Both the position numbers and the translations under genes were made by a program. From assembly GCF_964204645.1 (NCBI RefSeq), contig NC_134028.1, forward strand, positions 18,326,153-18,390,152: DNA of 64,000 nt. Reading direction: 5' to 3'. This document shows positions 56,071 to 64,000 of the stretch, one piece after another. Origin of the DNA: Tubulanus polymorphus. Lineage: Eukaryota > Nemertea > Palaeonemertea > Tubulaniformes > Tubulanidae. The notes under the pieces were generated by a model, which made no database searches, was not told the origin of the DNA, and saw nothing but the letters and a program-made list of their open reading frames with translations. Numbering within the stretch: position 1 is the stretch's first letter; each line of letters starts with the position of its first letter.

Positions 56071-56633
56071 AATATTAAATATTAGTGAAAATAGAAATTA
56101 TTGTGATTATTGTAAAGGTGAATCAAACGCTTCATCAAATTGGAATAATCATATGAATACAAATTCACATATTATTAATGTAATAGATCGTGTCGGTATA
56201 AGAGAATTTATAGAACACCCATTTAATTATGTTACAAAGTTTGTTTCAAATAAAAAAGTAGATGGTAAAGATTTATATAAAGATTCATTAGGTGAATTTA
56301 TCTAAGGAACGTAGTAATGATAAATTAGATTTATCTGCTGCTAAAAAAATATTAGGATCAAACATTGTAAATGAAATGTTGGAGTCAAACACTAAGAAAG
56401 ATGACAATGAAAATATAGTTACAGATAAGCATATTGATATTAAAGATTCTATGAAACATAAAGTAAAAAATGATGATAAATTTGATTGGATGAATAAGCA
56501 TAACAATGAAACAACTATTGATGATGCGGTAAAAAGGGTGAAGAATAAGTATAAAAATAATAAAGAATTTGAAGAAGAAAATTCGGTAGAGATTTTGAAA
56601 AAATTGATGGGGTATGATAGTGAAAGTGATTAA

Positions 56634-56824
56634 AATATTAATTGTATTTAACACAAAAATAATATTGGTTGAAAATTGTATAAAATAATAGTAAATAAAA
56701 AAAGGGTTTTTAAATAAATTGGTTGAAAATTGTATGAATAATATTTATTTTAAAAAGGGGGTTTTAAGTATTAATGTATTTAATACGTATTTAATACGTA
56801 TTAGATGGATAGATATATAAATAG
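56634..56824. other. Convergent junction of copy C, AT-rich
   Basis: It separates the zinc-finger gene stop from the ATPase stop. It contains ttggttgaaaattgtat twice and a palindromic repeat of aatacgtatt near 56785-56806. It shares nothing obvious with the foldback at this place in copy B. Confidence 0.55.
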
Positions 56825-57426
56825 TTATTTTATAAATTTATATTCATATGGAAATTGAAGCCTCAGTAATAATTTTGAACCTTTATTATTCTTTAATTTA
56901 TTCATATATTCATCATGTAATTCAGTAGGTATAATTTGATTTTCTTCCAATGATTGTTGCATAGATTTTCTATCTTTATTGTAGAATAAAACTATAAATC
57001 TTATATTCTCCCTAAAGTCTTTAACAATTGAATTATATTTTTGATTTAAAACCCATGTTGTTATCCCAAAATGTCTCTCAGAGAAAGCTAAATAACATAA
57101 CTCACTTTCTAATCATGTTAATTAGCGCAATCATCTACAATGAATAATGTATTTGATCCTTTATAAGTATCAATTGCTATTTTAATACAATTATCTAAAT
57201 TTTCTTTTACTGTTTTAGGATCTAATATAATAAACTTCTTTATTTTAACTATATCTCTATTATATGTTTTATTCACTTCATAAGTAGGGCAGAATAATAT
57301 TATATTATCAAAATGATTCTTATAAATAGTTTCTAACAAATCTAATATGAAATGTGTTTTACCACAGTTTCTTACTCCAGTTATTAACATATTATGCGGT
57401 TCAAATATAAATAAATCTTTATTCAT
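56825..57426 (-). pseudogene. Packaging ATPase, broken (copy C)
   Basis: Walker A (GVRNCGKT) and Walker B (LFIVDD) are retained. A small deletion near 57115 brings in a TAA just after the CAN segment. The remainder to the C-terminal FPYEYKFIK is recognisable at 56825-57110. Confidence 0.9.
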
Positions 57427-58507
57427 TTATTCTTTTAATTTTACTAGATAAAATCCATTCATTAAATTTATCATCATATCCTTTATATTTCACCAAAGAA
57501 TACTTTTTTCCTTTAAGAGTTTTTGTTTTCAATACTTTTTCTATTTTGTATTCTATTTCATCTGGATTTGGTACAAGTGATAATTCTTGTTCATAGAAAT
57601 AACCTAATATTTCTTCATCTTTTACATCTTCTAGTTCATAAACAAATGGTTTAGTTAATATTATCTTTTTAATCTTGAATATTTCTTCAGTAAAATTTAG
57701 GGTATAACCTTTATAAAAGGTTTTTCTATATTTAGATATTCTGACATGTTGCCTAATTTTAAATTTAGGTTCTCCGAAATCATGTGTAACAAACGCTCCA
57801 TATAAATTATTCCAAACTATTTCCGAATTATCTTCTTTTCTAGCTTGTATAGGTTTCATATTTATAGAACGATGTTTAGAATTATTATAACCTTTCACTA
57901 AATCATCTAACACATCGATATATTTATATGTTTCATTAGCAGTAAAATATTTCCACATTCTAGTTTTCAATGTTTTATTAAATCTTTCTATAATAGATGC
58001 TTTTTTATCTGAATGTGTTGAAAAATAATCTTCCTCGTTATCAGATAATAGTTTTTAAAAATGTTTGTTATAAAATTCCTTACCTTCATCAAATTGTATC
58101 TTATCTGGAATAGCTTCTTTAAATATAGATTTAAAAGCATTTGTAACTTCTATACCAGTTGTATTTTTGATTGGAATTGACCATGCGTATCTACTGAATA
58201 TGTCTATAACATTCAGTATCCAGAAATATCCTTTGTTGTATTCCTCTAAGTTCTTCATGTCAATTAAATCAGCTTGCCATTGTTTATCGATATATGAAAC
58301 CATAACTTTTCTTGTTAAATAAGTTTTATCCATTTTCTAATGGATTTGATATGTTGGTTGATTTTGTAACCATGATTTCAATTCACTATATTTTATATCA
58401 CCATTTTCATTATCAGATTTAATTTTATTCCATAATTCTGAAACGTTAGAATATGATACTTCACTTTCTGGGTAATATAACTCTCTTAAATATTGTTCTT
58501 TTTTCAT
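57419..58507 (-). pseudogene. Chromodomain integrase, broken (copy C)
   Basis: The layout is the same as the 362-aa copy B protein. The chromodomain end (57419-57550) and most of the catalytic core are open, but a stop near 58055 falls between the second Asp (QFDEGKEF) and the Glu, and another near 58338 interrupts the N-terminal part. Confidence 0.92.
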
Positions 58508-58513
58508 CTTATT

Positions 58514-58920
58514 TTAATCCATTAATAATAATTTAGATTTAGTTTCAATGACTTTATGATTTGACTTATTTTCTGGTATGATAGGTTTATTATCATTGGA
58601 ATCATCTTTATCATCAGATTTATACTTATATTTATATGTTACACCAGAGAATATAATAATAATTTTGATTTATATATTACACCGGATGATATAATGACTG
58701 TTACTAATCCAATCGTAATATATAATTTATAATTACTTCCAGCATTAGAAGAATTAGATGGATTATTATTTGAATCAATATCAGATAAAGTCTGTGATTC
58801 ATTTATATCAGTTAATTTCTTTTTCTTAGCTTTTTTTAATTCTGCAGATCTTTTACCTAATTCTCTTGCCCATATAATTTGTTTCTCGGATCTAACCTTT
58901 TTCTTAACGCCATCACTCAT
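58514..58920 (-). pseudogene. Basic single-pass membrane protein, broken (copy C)
   Basis: The lysine-rich N-terminus and transmembrane segment (LYITIGLVTVIISSGVIY) match copy B. Near 58640-58690 a partly duplicated stretch around the end of the membrane segment diverts the frame. The HPHGG insert of copy B is absent here. Confidence 0.75.
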
Positions 58921-59515
58921 TTATTTTAGTTAATTTTTGTTCTGATTCATTTTCTGTTTCGCCGTTTGGTTGTAGTACATCTGTTTCGTTCTTACCTGAT
59001 TTATATTCCATAGGCTTGATGTTCGAAAATGTTATGACGCTAGTAGAAATTAATGTCATAACCGATCCTAATTGAAATGAAGCATAACCAACCCATTTTT
59101 GTAATTCAGTCATAACTAAGTAGTCATTTTTCAAATCACTATATAATTTATTTTCATCATCAATTGATATTAACTGGTTACATAACTTAGAATAACATTT
59201 GACAATACCATCTGAAATAGAATAATTTATTCTAGCTAATCTAGCTTCTTCATAAATCTTAAAATATTTTATTACTTTATCGGGTTTCATAGCATCTAAT
59301 TCTTGAAAAGTTATTATTTTTCCCAAGAAATCCTTAGATTTCCCGCCAGCAATTAATAATTCAAGATGATGCTTACAATTTAAGTAGTATTCATAATCAA
59401 TATTGTTATTAACTTGAATAGAATTAGAAACAACTGTTTTTTTATTATCACTAATACCCAAATCATCTTATGTTTTTTCAATATCAATACTATTCTTACT
59501 CGATTTCTTTGACAT
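58913..59515 (-). pseudogene. Conserved membrane-associated protein, one nonsense (copy C)
   Basis: The ATG at 59513-59515 is followed about 16 codons in by TTA to TAA (near 59469). The rest is open and shows the two parts split in copy B as one frame (NKLYSDLKNDYLVMTELQKW). It overlaps the following gene by 8 nt. Confidence 0.8.
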
Positions 59516-59833
59516 TTATATTAGAGAAATTTAATAAGAAAAATATTATAAGTATTATAAAATGATACTAGATAGTTAAAGTTAAAGAATTCTAGTATTG
59601 ACTACTGATACTAGCTATTTGAATTTAAAGAATTTCTATTTGAATCTATTCAATATATAAAGTATTCTCTTTTTGAAAAGAAAATATTAAAAATATAATA
59701 GAATTCACTAGCTAGTTGAAGTTATTGTTTTTTTTATTATATTTTATTAAGATTAGGATTTAATATCTCACTACTATTGTCTATCTATTAGGAGCAGTAA
59801 TTATAACTGTCCAGATAAGTCATTTCGGATTCT
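59516..59833. other. Conserved AT-rich intergenic region (copy C)
   Basis: It is the counterpart of 17210-17512, inverted, with the same agctagt and agaattctttaa phrases. It ends with the last bases of the HNH gene (gtcatttcggatt) before the inserted block. Confidence 0.6.
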
Positions 59834-60189
59834 CGATAATAAATCCTAAAACTGAAAATAAATTCAAAGAAACGACTAGTGGAAATACTATTTCATAAAC
59901 ACATATATTTTATTCTACAATCATTATCGATTTCCACATTCCAAGCCGCGCATTTCATGCGCGGTAAGGTATGCGTGGAATGCAGGAATCAATAAAGTAT
60001 AATACAACATCTGTCACTGTGTGTCATTAACAACAGCTTAATGACGCAATTGAAATTCCGGCAAACGTAATGCATTGAAAGCCTATACAGTAAGGCTAAA
60101 CTGCTACAGTATCATGAGTTGAAATATCCATCCATCTTCACTTTCTTGATTCAATGGTCTTCATTTTGTTATCTAAAAGATAAATATCT

Positions 60190-61090
60190 AGCGTAGAACA
60201 AGAGCCCCAAGGGGCACAATGGCCAGCCTGTCAGATTTGCTTTTTATAAATGATGTAATCTGTGGGTTATATTTATCAATATACACTCCCTGCTCAATGT
60301 CATTTACATAGTACAATCGTGTGTTAACACAGACAGCAGGAGCGAATGTAATATAGAAATACTAAGTTATTGTATTATTCAACGCCCCTGGTGGCCATAT
60401 ACAAAAACCAATGAGCTTGAAACTCACCAAGATCATAGACCATGTCATGAGCTACAACTTTCCAATTGATTGTGGTAGCAAAATATGCATAGGTACGAAT
60501 GTAATATAGAAATACTAAGTTATTGTATTGTTCAACGCCCCCTGGTGGCCATAAACAAAAACCAATGAGCTTGAAACTCACCTCAATCATAGAACATGTC
60601 ATGAGCTACAACTTTCCAATTAATTATGGTAGCAAAATATGCTTAAGTATCAAAATGATGTGGCTAAACTTTTTTTCCACCTACGAATGAGTACTGATGA
60701 CCCCAAGATGGCCGCCAATTGCGTCATAATTGCCTGGTCAAAAATACCCTCTCAGATATAAAAGATCCTTTTCCAAAGAATACCCATTACAAATTGCAAT
60801 GAAAAATGGCACACCATTAGAAAGCTACAGGACTCAGAATTCAGGCCAAGATTAACATTTTTGGGAACAAAAAAGGTCACAGGACGGCCATCTTGAGTCC
60901 GATCGACCCAATTTTTCTCATGCCGATGGGCCCTTGGGGGATACAAATATATACGAATGATCAAGGTTATTGATAAAAGTGTCTTCAAAATTTCCCTCGA
61001 AAACTTCAAAAATGTGTAAAAAGTGCTGATTTTGGCGAACAACAATGGCTGCCAGTCGGCCATCTTGAATCTAACAGGGCCAGTTTTTGG
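60190..61090 (+). repeat. Interspersed repeat family R1, copy 2
   Basis: It matches 9230-9760 in the opposite orientation, including agagccccaaggggcaca near 60202, ggacggccatcttgag near 60882 and gggcccttgggggataca near 60928. It contains the tandem duplication at 60342-60649. Confidence 0.6.
60342..60649. repeat. 154-bp tandem duplication
   Basis: The block starting cgaatgtaatatagaaatac occurs at 60342-60495 and again at 60496-60649 with a handful of differences. Confidence 0.85.
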
Positions 61091-63043
61091 CCTGAAGATG
61101 TGTCTAGGGTAGATACACGTATAAACCAAATATCAAGACATTACCTTGAAGCGTCTTCAAAACTTTGGAACTCTCACGAACTATCTAGATGGTTATCTCT
61201 CGACTCAATAGCTTCAAGACCCATCTCAAAACAACTTTGTTCCATGCAGCATACCATTAACTCTCGGAAAGCGAATTGGATTTAACATTTTTTTTTGGCA
61301 GAATAAAATTTGATTGAATTTGCAATTTGAGCACATGGCTAATTAGCATATCAAGTTCATACACTCGATTTGGGAAAAGCAATTTTTTGCGAACCTTGCG
61401 CAATTGTCAAGGATGAATTTTCTGTAGAGCAAATAAAAATTCCTCCCAAACACCAAATCAACTAAAGATTTCATAGAAATCGATCTTGAAATACGATTTT
61501 AAATCTTAAAATAAAACCCGGAAGTAAAACAATAGACGATACCGCGGGTTCACGTGAACACCTGATTTCTGTAAACGAAACGTTGGTTGTGACAAAATTG
61601 TTCAGACGGTTATAGGTGGTAATTATTACGGAAACGTAACGACCATGGTCGACTTATTCGATGAAATCAGGCCTATGTGATATCCAAATTTTGACTTTTT
61701 TTATTCTCCAGACCTCCCTGATATAGAAATAAAAAATTTTGGTGGTACGAATAGTGCAATCACAGCGCCGACGGCGACAGAGCCGTGTCAGAGATCGGCG
61801 GAGTGAAAATTGCGGAGGTGGACGAACACGAAGAAGTAGGGTATTGAGCTACTTGAATCGCGAAAACTCCTGGCGCGGCCCCGACGCTTTTCGTTGATTA
61901 AGTAGTACAAATATCAAGCAATGGGTTTTCACCACAATCTACCGCCGGTGTTTACCGGATTTCAATATCACTCCAAAATTCAAAGAAACCTCGAAATATC
62001 GAACCGCAACACTTTCGGTAGATATCCGCAGCTGCCCAACCGGGAAACTTATTTGTTGATAGCATCGATAGGATCCATCATCTTCTCCCGTCAAGGGATT
62101 CGAACCCACTAAGCTAAAGCCGTGCCAGAATCGGGTCGAGCCAATCACAGCGCTTGTAACAAACCACATTAGGCTTCTGTGGAATTTCCCTAGTAAATGG
62201 GCCAATCAGCGAACACGTAGCGAACGCGGAAGTATTGTCGCGTGTTGATACATGACGTCATGCGCAAAAGCGCCAGTAATGAAATCACGATAATTCACGT
62301 GAACAGCTGCTGATATTTTTAGATAAACCAATCACAGGGAAGACACAACTTCCTGATTGGCTGATAAAAATTGAAATTTTCCCGATTTTATTTTCGTGAA
62401 AAATGCAGAAAACATTTTTATGAAAGCCTATTTCAAAATTCTGCTCGCTACGATTCCGAGAATGGATTACGCTTAAATACGTGATTTGTTCGAATATGCC
62501 CTCACTTGGCAAGCAAAAGAGCCTTTTGTGTGGAAACCATGTCATTTAAATTCGCTCCATTTGTATAGTAATAGGCTCAGCCTACGGCTGGCCTAATAAA
62601 ACTAACTTGATGTTGTAGTTGTAAAATATTAATTACAACACTTAAACATGGTCATTTGTGGCGCATCTTACCAGGGTAAGTTTTACATGTTTAACGTTTC
62701 CCGACGCCTTAATAACAACAAAAACAAGTACTTACATTTATAACTGTAAACTCCTAAAATTGTGTTTATAGAGAGAATATCCTATGCGTTCCTATGCTTA
62801 TGTGCTGCGCGCTTATAACTGCCAGTTATTCACTAGCTAAACACTGTCTGAGCAATATATGTTCCTTCGTAATGTAATTGATTAATCCTTTTCAACTGAA
62901 ATAGCACATTCGATCAATATTCAAATGAGGTACACCCCATTCAACTGAACATAAAATGCGGCACAGAAGTTTTTGTAAACAACCTAATACAATTACATAT
63001 AGGCGGTTTGACATAGTTTGAGAGTAACCGGTTTTCTAAGCGT

Positions 63044-63697
63044 TTAAGCTTCAACGTATTTTTCATTATTTGTTGAATTCCATAATTCAACAAATGTCTT
63101 TGCTTTATCCAGTTGATCTAAATATAACTGTAAATCTAGTTTATTAGATTTAATTGTGTTTTCCTTCTTTTCTAAAGGTCTTAAATTTCTCCAGCTCCAG
63201 ATTAGCTTCTTATTATGATCATCACTCATGTCAAATTTAGAAATCGGCAACACATGATCAATATGAAAGTATTCACCATAATTATCTATATTAATTTCAT
63301 CGTCGAATTGATATATTATCCATGATATGAAAAATTCATCTGAACAACCCAATAAATTAGATAGTGTTTCTGAATGCGTTTCTTTGTTGAATAATTGTGT
63401 TAATCTAGATCTTAAACATTGTTTCAATCTAAAATTAAGATCTGTTTGATATTTTCCTCTCATATATTCTGCCATATAATAATTATAATGTTCTATATTA
63501 TCTTCTCGATATTGTTTGGTATATAGTTTAGTACAAGTTTTACAGCAATATTGAAAACCATCTTTGCTAATCTTACGCTTACTAAATTCTGTTAAAGCTA
63601 ATTTATCTAATTCACACTTAGAACACTTCTTGTAGTATATATTTATAACACCAGTGTTATTTGTAATATTAATACTTTGTGGTTGTTCTGGCTCCAT
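63044..63697 (-). CDS. HNH endonuclease, open frame with altered C-terminus (copy C)
   Basis: This 217-aa protein has a zinc-binding N-terminus (CSKC at 25-28, CKTC at 52-55). The HNH core is HIDHVLP (His145, Asp147, His148), followed by NLRPL and a conserved Asn (180). Relatives cut DNA using a metal ion. The last residues (YVEA) differ from copy B (YVEEFDIKDPK) because the 3.2-kb block begins here. The start has the attataataaATGG-type context. It may be a homing-type or element-maintenance nuclease; the target is unknown. Confidence 0.85.
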   Translation of the reverse strand: MEPEQPQSINITNNTGVINIYYKKCSKCELDKLALTEFSKRKISKDGFQYCCKTCTKLYTKQYREDNIEHYNYYMAEYMRGKYQTDLNFRLKQCLRSRLTQLFNKETHSETLSNLLGCSDEFFISWIIYQFDDEINIDNYGEYFHIDHVLPISKFDMSDDHNKKLIWSWRNLRPLEKKENTIKSNKLDLQLYLDQLDKAKTFVELWNSTNNEKYVEA

Positions 63698-64000
63698 TTA
63701 TTATACATATTTTTTTACTAAATTGGTTAATATTTTAGAACCCTCTTCCATTTCTTCGACCAACGACATCCTTTTTCATTCCTCGTTGCTTTTGATAAGT
63801 CGTTTCAATTCCTTGATATCAAAACGCATGCGCACTAGGCAAAACCGCGCATACAGGCGCACTTTTGCTTAATGCGCATGCGTTAATCATAATTGAAACG
63901 ACTGAACATAAAAATTCACCAATCAGATTTACACAATCCATTATACTAGTTGTTCAGTCGTTTCTTCCAATACACCATTTGATTTCTATATATAAAATCT
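63698..64000. other. Upstream region of HNH with GC palindrome (copy C)
   Basis: It corresponds to copy B 15940-16535, inverted. It holds one large palindrome (63824-63883): acgcatgcgca and tgcgcatgcgt bracket an imperfect aaaaccgcgc.../...gcgcactttt hairpin. The four-unit cluster of copy B is absent here. Confidence 0.7.

Larger units (their letters stand above)
49300..56633 (+). pseudogene. Hypervariable repeat/zinc-finger gene, disrupted (copy C allele)
   Basis: The gene begins MEGGK in the same position as the copy B zinc-finger gene but is otherwise different. A 24-bp repeat encoding VIPSTSNN-type octapeptides runs on both sides of the BEL/Pao insertion, followed by one finger-like motif (CDYCKGES...H...H) and a charged C-terminus (DDAVKRVKNKYKNN). 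A TAA near 49413, the retrotransposon at 49557-55972 and a frameshift near 56300 disrupt it. Confidence 0.75.
59834..63048. other. Foreign 3.2-kb block inside copy C
   Basis: It separates the last codons of HNH from the body of the gene and replaces about 18 bp. No target duplication or terminal repeat is evident, so it is not a clean transposon insertion. It holds a small GC hairpin (59946-59964, ccgcgcat against atgcgcgg), the R1 repeat, a 154-bp tandem duplication and a degraded tRNA-like patch near 62090-62130. No gene is recognised. Confidence 0.65.
38505..64000 (+). mobile_element. Polinton/Maverick copy C with two insertions
   Basis: The left boundary is placed at cccctattact (38505-38515), which joins the polB leader exactly as the foldback module does in copy B. 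Leftward of this the sequence is only loosely similar to the B terminal repeat. The gene order matches B, inverted. A BEL/Pao element splits the zinc-finger gene and an unrelated 3.2-kb block (59834-63048) lies next to HNH. The element continues past the window. Intact are the small basic, penton-like, acidic, 140-aa, 141-aa and HNH genes. Broken are polB, the 73-aa gene, the 462-aa gene, the coiled-coil gene, capsid, zinc-finger, ATPase, integrase and both integrase-arm membrane genes. Confidence 0.92.

Noticed and set aside
62060-62150. tRNA gene on the minus strand (box gggttcgaatccc)
   Set aside because: The A-box-like and B-box-like segments are almost fused with no room for an anticodon arm; at best a degraded SINE patch.

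Overview
The window is eukaryotic DNA, most likely from an aquatic invertebrate. It is packed with transposable elements and I see no conserved host gene. The organism is inferred only from its elements: Polinton/Maverick elements whose protein families are typical of cnidarians and molluscs, a BEL/Pao LTR retrotransposon, a CR1-like LINE, tRNA-derived SINE pieces, a pogo-like MITE and a P-element-like transposase relic.

Three Polintons of one family dominate and are visibly more AT-rich than the DNA between them. Copy A (1-5957) enters from the left edge and breaks off into host DNA. Copy B (13744-32048, 18,305 bp) is complete end to end, with 579-bp terminal inverted repeats starting AG and ending CT and a 6-bp target duplication (agtaga). 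Copy C starts at about 38505 and runs past the right edge. It is interrupted by a 6.4-kb BEL/Pao element (49557-55972) and by about 3.2 kb of unrelated DNA (59834-63048). A and C have polB on the + strand and B is inverted, so the polB ends of B and C face each other across 6.5 kb.

The Polinton gene plan is two convergent arms. The polB arm carries a protein-primed family B DNA polymerase, a small possibly OB-fold protein, a penton-like protein, a series of small membrane proteins, a 462-aa tail-anchored protein, an acidic coiled-coil/membrane protein, a probable major capsid protein and a hypervariable zinc-finger protein. The integrase arm carries an unknown acidic protein, an HNH endonuclease, two small membrane proteins, a chromodomain integrase and an A32/FtsK-like packaging ATPase. 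Together these describe a virus-like self-replicating and packaging element, but I find no adenovirus-type maturation protease. Every polB copy is broken, so no copy looks autonomous, while most other genes are intact in at least one copy.

The strongest observations are: (1) a T-run followed by TAAATG or TAAATAAATG at nearly every Polinton start codon, resembling poxvirus late promoters and in one case revealing the probable true start; (2) terminal repeats that are themselves 408-bp foldbacks with Polinton-type termini on both ends and that have captured the start of polB; (3) two loci that vary sharply between otherwise similar copies, the middle of the penton-like protein and the repeat-bearing zinc-finger gene; (4) a cluster of GC-rich hairpins in an AT-rich arm; (5) a BEL/Pao insertion with identical LTRs.

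The host segments (5958-13737, 32055-38504, 59834-63048) hold repeats and relics only.
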